Assembly (NCBI GenBank): GCA_029891345.1
Contig: CM057009.1
Coordinates: 294,253,966-294,317,965, forward strand
DNA length: 64,000 nt
Direction: 5' to 3'
DNA from: Dryococelus australis
Taxonomy: Eukaryota; Arthropoda; Insecta; Phasmatodea; Phasmatidae
Program-made: the position numbers and the translations under genes
Notes under the pieces: generated by a model
Database searches by the model: none
The model's input: the letters and a program-made list of their open reading frames with translations, nothing else
Told to the model about the DNA's origin: nothing
Shown: piece by piece, positions 1 through 11,180 of the stretch
How positions within the stretch are numbered: the stretch's first letter is position 1
Layout of the letters: each line of letters opens with the position of its first letter

Positions 1-1729
1 AAACACAAATAACTGTTTCTCAACAGTCTACAGTAATTGAGACTAAAATATTTTATATAAGATACATCTAATGATGCATATCATTTGACAAACAAAAAAT
101 TAAAAATATATTGGCGAGAACATTACTGAGAATACATTGCTATACAGAAAATAACTTGGACTACAATTTACTGGAGATTTTACTTTACAAAATCAGTTTA
201 ACTACCTGACATTTACTAGTTTGTCAAGATTTTCAAACTTGCAGCAAGCATTTGAAATATGTTAGGAAGGGATAAAGTTGAGTAAGGGGATGGATGAATA
301 TGGAGTGTTGAATTAAGACACAACTAATTAAAAATACATTGCAACAAGAGTAACTTCTCTCTTCAAGAAATACAACAAAATGCATTTTTGAACTTAATGA
401 GTTTACTTAACAGAGGCTGCCATATTCAAACATTACAAAGCAATAAGTTTTCCAACATCTTGTGCTGGCATGCTCACACTGCTATAACAAAAGATTGTCA
501 CATATTGTTTTGCAAATGAATTCTCAGACCAAAAGTTACGATAGGTTATGTTACATTAGGTTGGATTATGTTACATTAAAATAGATAAATTTGTTTAATT
601 ATTTATATAGTATAATAACAAATAATTACTTTAATTAAAGAATAAATAGTAGTTTAATAAATACCTGAATATCACAACTGCAGTGTATAAAATACAATGT
701 ATCCATACTGCATCACCATTCACGATAAACATAATTTAACTGCTATATATTATTAGGCAAACCACAACCTAAGTTAAAAAAAAAGAATAAATAATAATTT
801 TCAATCAGTAGGTACCACCCTTGTAATATATTCAAGTACATGCTGGAAAATTGACCAAACAGTCCTTGATATCACTGTTACAACCAAAAAATTCTGAAAC
901 ACTAGGTGATGGAGGATTATCACTGGCTGAAGCAAGAGACCCAGAGGGGGAAATGTAACTTAAACCTGGGGGGTCAGGACAAGTAAAAACATCTGCAGCT
1001 GATCCTTCAAACATTTCTGACACTGAAAGAGAAGGGATATTAGAATCACTTAACAAGTTAATTCAGGTTTGTTGTATCTGTCAGTGATATCATTTTAGCC
1101 ACTTTTTAAATATAACACAGTGTACAGAATATTACCTTCTATGGAAATTATTGTCTTAATTTTAACTGAAATCAGTTTTATCTGACATATGGGTCAGTGT
1201 ATATAAGATCTGGCAGCATGCATCCAGCAAGCCATTAGTTGGATGCACCAGACATAATACATGTACTAATTTTTGAAATGTCATATTTAATAGAACACTG
1301 ATGTAATTAAAAAAAAATGGTTAGCAAAATTGGATAGTAAATAGGTAATTTTTGAAAGTACTAAATGTCCATTTCAAGGGCTGAATTAATTTAAACAAGA
1401 TACAAAGTGATGTATATATGCAGTTGTACTGGAAGTGTCTGACCTCTGCATGTAAGTGTTTGCAAATCTGAAGAGAATTAGCAATACAATTAGCTGGCAA
1501 AAAAAAAAAAAAAAAAAAAAAAAACACAAATGTCACTCATATTTGGCATAAAATTGGAAGCATTGGACGTTTTTTTATTACTTATTGAACTTTATCTTTA
1601 TTTCTAGTGAAACCAGTCCTTGACTACATCTTCAATATTTCTACAGGTTACAGAAAATTATAAGAATGGGTTATTAGTATATAGAGAATAATGAAATTCA
1701 TGCTAAAAATAAACAGTAAAATATCTTAC
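1..1729. other. Septin intron, left edge
   Basis: AT-rich non-coding sequence downstream of the G4 exon. Apart from the doubtful frame at 832-1056 and a poly-A run at about 1500-1524, I see no gene, RNA or complete element. Confidence 0.6.
832..1056 (-). CDS. Possible coding fragment of unknown identity
   Basis: A 74-codon open frame on the minus strand within the next septin intron. Its Ser/Pro-rich translation (for example PPSPSVSEFFG) looks less random than its surroundings. A pyrimidine tract plus CAG, resembling a splice acceptor, lies near 1025. No known domain is visible and it does not match the expected next septin exon. It could be a spurious frame, a decayed transposon exon, or an alternative exon. 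Confidence 0.12.
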   Translation of the reverse strand: MLSDSNIPSLSVSEMFEGSAADVFTCPDPPGLSYISPSGSLASASDNPPSPSVSEFFGCNSDIKDCLVNFPACT

Positions 1730-1847
1730 TCTTTTCTTCAAACGGAGAACTTCTTTCTTAGTTAAAACATCTGCCTTTGCAATAACTGGAACAATGTTGA
1801 CTTTGTTGTGCAATTGTTTCATGAATTCAATGTCCAGAGGTTTCAAC
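1730..1847 (-). CDS. Sep1: Septin, G4 exon
   Basis: Fourth recognisable septin exon, 118 nt. After completing a Gly codon it encodes [20 protein letters not shown], then [23 protein letters not shown] is the septin G4 motif that contacts the guanine base. The acceptor is ATATTTGCAG and the donor is AGA|GTAAGA (phase 0). The rest of the protein (septin unique element and C-terminal coiled coil) was not seen between positions 1 and 1729, so the gene most likely continues past the left edge of the window. Confidence 0.95.
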
Positions 1848-4800
1848 CTGCAAATATTTTACACAACATAACTACACTGTATTTCTGGAATGAGGATGTG
1901 ATTATGAAATACAATGCCCTCAACCCCCTTAGAAAAAAACTTTTATAAGCTTACTGAAACCATCAAGAAGGTAATTTGGAATGCAAAAATATTCTTCAAA
2001 AAGAATGAATACCTATGAGATACATTACAGATTAAACATGAGGTAGACAAATTTGTGCAATGTGAAGCTATGGCTAAATCTGTACATGTGTGTGAGCTAA
2101 GAGTCGTCTCAGATTCCTTAAAAGTTGGAAGGAATGTGTATGTTCTTGAGGTGTCAGGGCAGTGCTGTACCCTAGTCCTTAACACGATTATTTATGCATG
2201 ACTACAGAAAGGCTGACTGAGGAGTTGTACATGACCTTTCTAGCAAAGTTACCTCTGGTTCCTTGAGTGGTGTTTCACTCCTTGGGTTTAAGCAAGAGAG
2301 CTATGCAGGGCAGCACCTTGTGATGCCTAGAATCATTGCTACCAGGGAAATAGGTTAACGGATGACTAGAGGTACCTGCCTCCTGATATGGCATCATATG
2401 ATGGCATTGTGAAAGCGTAGAACTGTGGGACACCAAGTGAGCTCTCTGAACACTGCCATACTGTCAATACATACAATGGGATTTACTTACCTGAATTGTA
2501 TTGAGTAATAGTAAAACATGGGGCTGTTAAATGTAGTAATATTTCATTGTAGCATCATTTTACAAATTTCTAATTAATCCAATATTAGTTGGGACAATTG
2601 TAACACATCACAGTCTTATTTTTGCTTACACACAATCATGTTTTCAACATCTCGTAGATTCACAAAACAGAACAGTGTTAAGTCATGGTGAATTTTTCAA
2701 GAAATAAATACTATTGCCAAGGTTTTTATATCACCCTCTCGAATAAAAATTAAACTCTTATGTAAAAAGGTTTATAACTATTTGTTTCTATTCAATCTTA
2801 TTTAATTTTTTCATACTTCAACTTCAATGTATGAACAAAAAACAAACCATTAATTTTCAGTTTTGCAGTTAATGTTTGAACCACTGATAGCTAAGCATTT
2901 TGCAATAAATGACTTTAAAAGTAAACTTAAAATATAGTATTTCAACTAAGTCCTCACACACGCAACTGTGAAATTAGCTAACAAAACATTCTCAGCGGTT
3001 GCAGAAAAATACACACGTGCATGTTTGTTTCAGTAAAATATTACACAGAAGAGACACTACTCTGTTTACACAAGTGAGATGATATAGTATTTAAAAAAGT
3101 AAAATTTAACAAATTAAGAGACTATCAACTCTGAACTTGCTTAACTGTTGTTAAGATAAATACATTATGTTTAATTTCAAATTCTATGAAATATGCAACT
3201 AATATATACTAGAAACCCATATATACTTGCAAATTATAAAAAAATATATAACTGGGCATATCTACAATATTGTTGAACACAAAAGCACTATGTACAGCAC
3301 GTAAGTGTCCATAATAAAATTGTTGTAACTTTAAAAAAATATTTTTGAATTTGTACAAAATAAGATAATTAGTTATACAAACAATTTCTTATAAAACAAG
3401 TAGTTTTTGGTGACTGTACTCGCTGAGGCATTACGCATGGTGAGTTTGAACTGACATCTGGTTTATTCAGCATTACTAAAGAATTACTGCTCATTGAATT
3501 GGTATTGTAATGGTTCAAACATGTGATGTAAAACTAAATAAAAAACTGCAGAACAAAATTTCCAGTTGCAAATATCTTTAAATAGTATTGGTATATTTTC
3601 AAATGTAAACACATTTACATTACGAAATATGTCCAATTTTCTGACTTAATAACTTCAAAATAATTGGGTTTAAGTACTTATGAAATCATACAGTCTGTTA
3701 GAATTGTTATGCATTTGATAAGCAAATAAAGAACCGAAAATATAATGCTAAAAAGAGAATTCAAGAAGAACACCAACCTTTACATGTTTTAAACAAGTGG
3801 AGAAACATAAATGAAATAATAAAGAACAATACTAACCTTACTGTATGTTGTGAAAGCACCCAATTACAAAATGTTATTTCCCATTATCAAATGTAACACA
3901 GAAAATTGGAGAGAAAAAACAAAAAACTATGCTGCTACAAAAATGTTTTTCATAAATCATTTATTTTTCACTTTTTGCCATTTATGTTACATCATTATAG
4001 AAACTGTATAACCATTTTAAACTCTCATTCCAACTGCACTTACAAAATTATTAAAGATGCAACTAACAATAAACTATTTTAGTTAATTTGTTGTTTTCAT
4101 CTGCACATAAACTTTCAATGCTGCTGTTGTCCAGCTACTAATACGCATTATTTTATTTCTGCACTTCTCACAATATCACTACTACACTCTGTTAAAAGTG
4201 GTTTTAACTACTAAGCCACACTTTAATTCAAGTCATCTTTTGTCTTGTGGGTTGGACCATTGTCACCTATGCCTGACCACTAGATGGGACATTCAGGCTA
4301 TTAGGGGGCCAAAACCAGAATTTCAATACAAAATATTTCCCTCAGGACATGGAGATGGATAATCCAGCATAAAACCAACATATGCCAGCATTAAGTTATG
4401 TAGGAGCAAAGGATGATTGGTAGGCTCCACCTGAGGTTCTCTCTGGTCATTAATACATTGATGTTACAATCTTGCTGGCAGTGATTGAAACACTGCGTGC
4501 TGAAGGAGATCTTGAGGAAACCACTCCCAATAACAGGTTGGTGCACTGAGCCGTTACACATCTAAAGTAAGGTCCTGGACAGATGGTAGAAGTGAGGATA
4601 GTACTTCAGCCAAACTATGGATGGATCTGAATGCAAGGATCTCAGTGATGATGTGAGAGGACACCAGAGGTACACAACTACAGTGGCTTGAGATGTGTGT
4701 CTTGTTTAACTGTCATGTTAGATAGAGATGACTGTGCTGATTGGGAATGACTTTCTCTTTTGTAGTCATGTCTTTCCATTAATAGTATCCTAATTAGAGA

Positions 4801-4916
4801 ACACAGGATCTTTTATAGGGAATCATATGGTTCACAACATGACAAATAACGTACTGTATATGTGCCTGAAGAAATGTGAAATTATTCCTGTTCTCACAAT
4901 GTCAACTATTGTTGAG
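1848..4916. other. Septin intron sequence with no identified gene
   Basis: Mostly AT-rich sequence without open frames of interest. Two segments richer in G and C (about 2200-2460 and 4240-4740) look like old repeats, but I could not tie them to a family. Confidence 0.5.
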
Positions 4917-4921
4917 GGAAG

Positions 4922-5085
4922 CGTAGCATGTATAAACTCATGTAGTTGGTACTTCTACCTACCCAGAGGTTGATACGACAACACAAGAGTGTTGATAATG
5001 TATAATGACTAGTTGAATGTGGACAACCGAGATGAATAAACGACTACTTAGACATGAAGTTTAATGTCTTTATTTGAACACAACA
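4922..5085 (+). repeat. Left LTR of the miniature element
   Basis: Direct repeat partner of 5417-5581. The shared blocks include TGTAGTTGGTACTTC and GATGAATAAACGACTACTTA. Differences are scattered substitutions plus small indels, so the insertion is old but still clear. Confidence 0.85.
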
Positions 5086-5416
5086 TGGCACAGTCGGTAG
5101 GATTAAGAGAAGGAATACAACGCATATTAAAAGTTCATATACTTATAGGCCTAGAAATGATCAAAACCCTATTGTCAAAGGTCAAAGTAACTCACAAAGG
5201 TATTGGTCTGGAGAATTAAGTCGCTGTAATAATGAACAGCTAATTGATTGTGAAAAAGATGAAAATAATGCTGGTCGCAAGGTTAGTAAAAGAGTCATAC
5301 AGAAGCCTAGATATTTAAATTATTATGTATTATAATTTTATGTCATTTTACTGCATTGTAAATTTTTATAATTTTAAATTTTAACTTGACATAGCTTTGT
5401 CTTTAAAATGGGAAGA

Positions 5417-5581
5417 TGTAGTATATATAAGCTTATGTAGTTGGTACTTCGGCCTATCCAAAGGTTGGTACGACAACAAACGAGTGTTGATAATATATAA
5501 CTTTAGTTGAATGTGGGCAACCAAGATGAATAAACGACTACTTAGACATGAAGTTTAATGTCTTTTTATTTAAACACAACA
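5417..5581 (+). repeat. Right LTR of the miniature element
   Basis: Direct repeat partner of 4922-5085. It begins TGTAGTATATATAAG, which includes a TATA-like stretch, and ends ACACAACA next to the GGAAG target duplication. Confidence 0.85.
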
Positions 5582-5586
5582 GGAAG

Positions 5587-7927
5587 TATGCTGTGTTAGT
5601 ATCTGTTGTCTTTCTTGTATCATCACAGTTTCTGTGCATTTTTTCTGCATTATGTTAGCCCATAACAGTTGCTTCACACTTTTTGAAACAAATATTTAAA
5701 AAATCATTTCAAGAGTAACATGTTCACATGTTTTTTTAGGTAACTCATATACCACGAATATTAAAGACTATATTTTTATTAATTGAAATTTCCATAAATT
5801 GCAATATTTTGATATTCCATATATTCCATAGCAGCTGTGTTTTGGCCAATGGCTGATAAGAAATAGTTCACAGTTAAAATAGTAAACATATTTTTTAGTA
5901 ACACCATTTGTGAATCAAGTGTTTCCTACTGAAATATTTACATTTTCTGGTAGTAGTAGTGAGAAAATATTTCACTGTTACAGTTAACATAACAGTACAA
6001 AATACAGTGGGTTGGCCCCAGAGCCCTGGTGTTTCTTTTTCACCGAGGAAGAAATTTGAATAGGCGGAGTGAAGCACGTTACTTTTTTTTAATTCTACAA
6101 GTTTCACAATGCTAGTAGCTGAAAAATGATGCACGTTATCAATTTGAGCATATTTCACCCTTATTACAGCAAAAATAAATGTGTTTGTATATATGTTTAG
6201 AACTGAAGTGAGATTTTAATGTATTCAAATATTAATGTATTTTAATGTATTCAAACTTATGATAATATTCTGATGCGATAGCAGAATGGTTAAAAATTAG
6301 AAGTTGGCAGAAATGGCAACATATGTTGCTTTTTGCTGAGCGAAGTGTTACATTTTCTTCCTGCAAAAAAAATACTTAGAACTACCAAATCAAGTTAGTA
6401 CACTTTTTTTTCAACATACCTACGCAAGTTACAAGGTTGTGATTAAAAAAAACTGTTTCCACTGCAGGAATAAATTTACTGTAATGTGTGTTGTGTCAGT
6501 TGCAAGTGATGTTCTTGAAATAGAAATAGCCAGGGTCGCATCTGCATTGTGGCCATTACTCTGGAATAGTGTATGTGATAGCAAATAATGGATGTGTGAG
6601 CTTTGCACAATTTAACCATAAACAGTTTTTATTACTAAATTAATTATTTAAAAGTCACATCGGTTTACTTATTGCAACTTTGTAACTTTAACCTAGGTGT
6701 TTGAAACAACTGTATGATGTGCTTACGTTTGTGTGAATTGAATGTTTTCCACAGTCCCAACATATTGCTGAAGCTCAGCTGGAAAATATAAAATAAATAA
6801 TAAATAAACCTAGTAAAATCTAAGTATGCAAAGAAATATGAACAGAATAAAAGTAACGGTAGGCCTATCTCAGCGCATGTTCGACACTGTTTTTAAGTTT
6901 GCTACTCCTAATACCAAAAATAAGCAACATGAGTTGCACTTGAGTTTATTGTATTTTCATTGGACTGGACACTCTTTGGTTTTAATATTTATTCCAACTG
7001 AGGTCGTAATTGTAACAAAACCACCCAACACATATCAATAACATTACAGTAAATACTACAATCCCCCGCCAACAGTTGTAATATTGTTTAACACAATCAC
7101 TGCAATATATTAACCTGTATTATGTGTAATCTACTATATCATGAATCACACAAATATATAAATAATATATAAAATAATAAGAAGAACTATCATAAAAACA
7201 TTGTTAAAAATTCATAAATCTGTCCTACAAACATTTATAGGATTAAAAATTTTAAACAATTATAGCCTATATAATGTTTTTTGAAATATGTCAGAATTCT
7301 TTGAACAGCTGAAAACAGTAAAAAGTACAGTGGAAGCCCAGAATACCGCAGATTTGGTTATACAGCATGGCAATTTATGTCCCCCGGCTTGAATAAATAA
7401 ATAACTGGAAAGCGTGTGGTCAAGTAGGCGTGTGGTCTGTCGGTGGGTGATCATGAGTCAGGGATATTGATGGAGGGGACGAAGGGAGCAGGAGTGCATT
7501 CTTCCTCCTTTCAGCGCAGAGATCTATTTTACTGGTTCATTACATACAATATTGTATGTTTTTCCATATTCAGTTTCGTTGGCATAGTGCAATGTTTTTG
7601 ACGGATGAATTCCTAGTGGTCCTTTTTTTATATGACCCTATTATACCTGTTCTGCTGTTTGGTTGTAAACGGGCCAAAAAATTTTACTGTAGCAATCTTT
7701 CCATCCTATCCTGACATTTAATCAGTGTAGGGGATGGCACAGCCACATTCCAAGCAGAATATCACACTTGCAAGTGTCCTGCTGTCAAGCATTTACTGGC
7801 ACTTACAAGTTAACATGAAATGTGCATGCATTGTGTAACGTAACACATTTGAGCAATTACAATTATTTGATGACAAAATGTTTAACTAAAGTAAGTTAAA
7901 ATATGCTGGAATTATGTCGTAAAAGGG
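5587..7927. other. Septin intron sequence, no gene
   Basis: AT-rich, with several short open frames that show no domain or codon signal. A stretch starting CAGTGGAAGCCC at 7328 resembles the ends of pogo/Tigger elements, but no convincing partner end was found. Confidence 0.5.
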
Positions 7928-8150
7928 ATGCAGATTTCTGTGGTGCATTCGGTATAAAACTGGCTTGCAATGCGAGGGGCTCTGGGTTCAGATTCTGGGT
8001 AAGGTCGAGACTAAGTCATTTGCAGGCCTATAATTAACCTACGGGAAATAGTGCTATGTAATCATTATAATTATGATGTAGACACTTTGATTACAACACC
8101 TGAGGCAGTGATAGATCCCATCTGCAGTGCAAACGTGCACTCTAATTTTG
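7928..8150 (+). repeat. Possible tRNA-derived SINE
   Basis: Contains a B-box-like GGGTTCAGATTC near 7984, preceded by a tRNA-like stretch (TGGTGCATTCGGTA, GGCTTGCAATGCGAGGG). The order fits a tRNA-derived SINE head followed by a non-tRNA body. The A box is weak and no poly-A tail or target duplication is clear. Confidence 0.35.
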
Positions 8151-9865
8151 TTTAGTTTTATTTAGACGTGAGCCTCGTTTCTCATTCTCACTTCCTCCCA
8201 ACCAGGCACACCAGGGGGTGGGGGATGAACCTACTTCCTCCAACTCGCATGACAAACAACTAGCAGCAAATACTGCCTTTGGTGGAATAAGCACATCCTT
8301 TGCCTAGAAAATGTGGTGTTTTTTAGAGTCTATTCTTGCTTGAATGCATGTGATCCCCTTTAACGTACAATGTTTCTCTTCATCTGTTTCTCTCCCTTGG
8401 GTGCTGTTCAGTGATGCAGATAACAAAAATAAAATTCTGATAAGAAGGGGCTAAAGGTTTCACAAGTTACAGCTGTAAATAATAACACTTGCGCAGTGTT
8501 CGACAGATAGGTGCCACCACGCCCATTAGAACACTGGCTTTTCTTTTCGGCTACTATACTCTACCACTCCTGGAATAGCATGGAAAGCTATAACACGGAC
8601 CCAAGTTATTTCCCCCAACAGCCGCGTTATATCGGGCTTTTAATATATTTGACAGTTGAAACGTGGAAGTCACATGGCAGTGTTTTTGTTTATATATAGT
8701 GGAAGGTTACATAATCAGTACCCAAAAGTAGAATTTAGCAAGGCTTCAGAAAAGTGTGAAGCAACCATGAATGACATATATCAAGATTTATCTGTATAAA
8801 TTTCCTTTTTTGATAAATAGTTTAATTTTTATCTTTTTCAGGCTTGCTGACATTTCCCTGATCTCCAGACAAAATAATCTTTTCTCCCTGACCTTTTTTT
8901 CTGTAAAGATTGATGCCTTATCATTATATCACACCTTTACACCAAAATACTACTCTGATTTTACAAAATTGTTCTCTACATAAATTGCAAAGAAGAACGC
9001 CCAAGAATTTTATCTACGATCATCAAAACAATTTTATACGATTCTGGTAGTGGTGCATGGTAGATGATAAAACTGCCAAATATAGCAAGCATATCAAAGA
9101 ATTCCCTGGCATTTCCCTGACAGTTTTTGAATTCCCTGACTTTTCCCTGTTTTCCAGATGAGTGGAAACTGGCTTAATTCTCTCAGAGATACTCTATTCT
9201 GTGTTAGTTACATCTCTGTTGAACATATTCACATATCTGTTGAACACAGTTAATGTTAACTCATTTTTTCGTCATGTTCTTTAATTTCATGTTCTGGGTT
9301 TTCTATAACATACAACAAATCCCTGCAATGGCGATTGTCTGAAATAATAGTTCACTTTATTGAGTACTCCACATTTATTCAACAACTGCTATCAAAAATG
9401 CCAAAATCACATATACACTGAAACAGTTTTTTTAAATGTTTGATCTAAAAAACAGGCACAAGCTTTATAAAGTAAATCATTTTGTACACCTTTAATATAC
9501 TCATTAGCAGTTGAATTAGATACACTTACAGTGTTGGTAAAATTATATTGTGGTCAGCCCATTGACTGAAAAAATTCCCAGCCACGTATGGCTGGGGATG
9601 TCATTTGAACTTACGCAGACAGCCGAATAACACTGCAGTACAAAATGGGGAAGAAAAATATTTCTGGGCATTTGACCATAGTCAGATTGTTGGGGCCAGA
9701 TATATGGAGCTCTCCATTTCTAACATCATGGAGGCGGTAGGAATGCTCTGGGCCATTGTGTCAAGAGTATACCACGAGTTCATGGATTCACGTAAAACCA
9801 CTGCCACTAGTAACAACTGCAGTGAAATACAATCTATTTATGACAGGGGTCAAGTCACTGTTTGC

Positions 9866-10107
9866 TATAAGCTGTTCACAGTAAAGTGAGCCACTTTTGA
9901 AAGTCCTCTCATTTGGAATAATAGTCGATAAATATATTTAATTTTAGTCTTGGTCGTTAACTTCCAAGTACAGTGGCATATATACACTGTGTTTATTACT
10001 TATGTTGCAATAGTTATTTAAGAAAGGTGGCTAAAGGATAAAAAATGGCAGCAAGGAAAAAGTAACTAGGGCTTCAAAAGTGCTCACTTTACCGTGAACT
10101 GCCAATA
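9866..10107 (-). mobile_element. MITE copy 1 (about 242 bp)
   Basis: Short element with terminal inverted repeats, TATAAGCTGTTCACAGTAAA at the left and the inverse of TATTGGCAGTTCACGGTAAA at the right. The internal motif around CACTGTGTTTATTACTTA is the reverse complement of that in copies 2 and 3, so this copy is inverted relative to them. It interrupts the Tc1-like transposase after its N-terminal domain. Confidence 0.8.
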
Positions 10108-10353
10108 ACTCAGTTGTTAACAGCAGATCGACAAACCACAGTGCAAAATATCACTTGTCCACTCAATGCTGGACCAAAACACCCTCTAAGCAACCATACC
10201 ATCCAGAATCATCTCCTTGCTACCGACTATAGAAGCTGCTGCCCCACTAGGGTACCACGGCTCAACAATTAATGTGGGCATGGGCATACCGCCATTGGAC
10301 CCTCGACTCGTGGAAAAATGTTGCCTGGACAGATGAGCTGTTGCACACGTTGG

Positions 10354-10594
10354 TATAGGCTTTTCAGGGTAAAGTGAGCACTTTTGAGGTCCTAGTTCCT
10401 TTTTTCTTTAAGCCATTTTTTATCCTATAAAAACTTTCAAAATAAATATTGCCATGTAAGTAATAAACATAGTGTGTATATTCCACTACACTCAAAAGAG
10501 TTAACGTTTAGGGCTAAAATAAAGTGTATTTATTTACAATTATTCCCAATGTGACAGCTTTTAGATGTGCACACTTTACCATGAATAGCCTATA
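10354..10594 (+). mobile_element. MITE copy 2 (about 241 bp)
   Basis: Same family as 9866-10107 and 57431-57669. The ends are TATAGGCTTTTCAGGGTAAA and the inverse of TATAGGCTATTCATGGTAAA. The flanks CACGTTGG and CACGTTGT form a near-perfect 8-bp target duplication. The transposase reading frame around the site makes sense when one of the two copies is removed, which supports an 8-bp rather than a TA duplication. Confidence 0.85.
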
Positions 10595-11180
10595 CACGTT
10601 GTTGGCAGGGTACAAGAGAATCGCCAAGCACATGAAGTGAGTGATTTCTCGTGTCAGCAGGGTACAGTTCAGGCTAGTAGTGGTGTATCTTAGTATCATG
10701 ACTGTTTATATGGGATGAAATGGTCCTGGTACAAATGTCATTATACCTCACTGGCGAACAATAGAACAATATAGGAACCTGCTGGCTGATTATGTGCACC
10801 CATTTTTGCACCTACAGTACCCTGCAGGAGACCTGCACCTACAGCAAAACAATGCACCAGCTCACTGCTCCCAGATTGCGACAGAGAGGTTGGATGAACA
10901 CTCTACAGACTTCATGTTGCTTCCCTGCCTTCAATCCCAGTGAACACATCTAGGATGATCATGAGAGGGATGTGCTTGCTGTGAATACTGCTCCGACCAA
11001 TCTCGTGCATTGTGGAAAGCTGTACAACATGTAGATACAATGACCAGATCCGTATGGCTCCTGACTATTTCCAATGCCTTGTTTAGTACATACCATGCCA
11101 CATCACTGCTGTCATCAGGGCAAAAGGGGATGCTGCATACTACACGACAGGTATCTCAAATTAAAATGTCCATGAGTGTA

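Larger units (their letters stand above)
4922..5581 (+). mobile_element. Miniature copia-like LTR element (TRIM-like)
   Basis: A 660-bp element bounded by two direct repeats of about 165 bp (4922-5085 and 5417-5581) that end in AACACAACA. The 5-bp sequence GGAAG lies directly before the left repeat (4917-4921) and directly after the right one (5582-5586), a perfect target-site duplication. A primer-binding-site-like TGGCACAGTCGGTAGGAT follows the left LTR at once, and a purine-rich tract AAAATGGGAAGA precedes the right LTR. The 331-bp interior holds only a short possible remnant ending RVIQKPRYLNYYVL, which resembles copia polyprotein tails. The right LTR starts TG; the left has drifted to CG. 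This is the layout of a terminal-repeat retrotransposon in miniature, or of an internally deleted copia element. Confidence 0.85.
9600..11180 (+). pseudogene. Tc1-like transposase, split by two MITEs
   Basis: Remnant of a Tc1-type cut-and-paste transposase. Segment 9605-9863 holds the N-terminal helix-turn-helix (SQIVGARYMELSISN, then IVSRVYHEFMDSRKTT). Segment 10113-10350 holds NAGPKHPL and then, after a frameshift, WKNVAWTDE, the first catalytic Asp region. Segment 10595-11150 holds CQQGTVQ, LQQNNAPAHCSQI and a decayed SLPSIPVNTS region. Stops and frameshifts run throughout. Without the two MITEs (9866-10107 and 10354-10594) the element would be about 1.1 kb of coding-related sequence, close to normal. 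The right end, ATGTCCATGAGTGTA, looks like a Tc1 terminal repeat and meets the next element at 11181. Confidence 0.8.

Noticed and set aside
7328-7690. Possible small pogo-like element starting CAGTGGAAGCCC
   Set aside because: The candidate right end (TTTTACTGTA near 7688) pairs too poorly to define an element.
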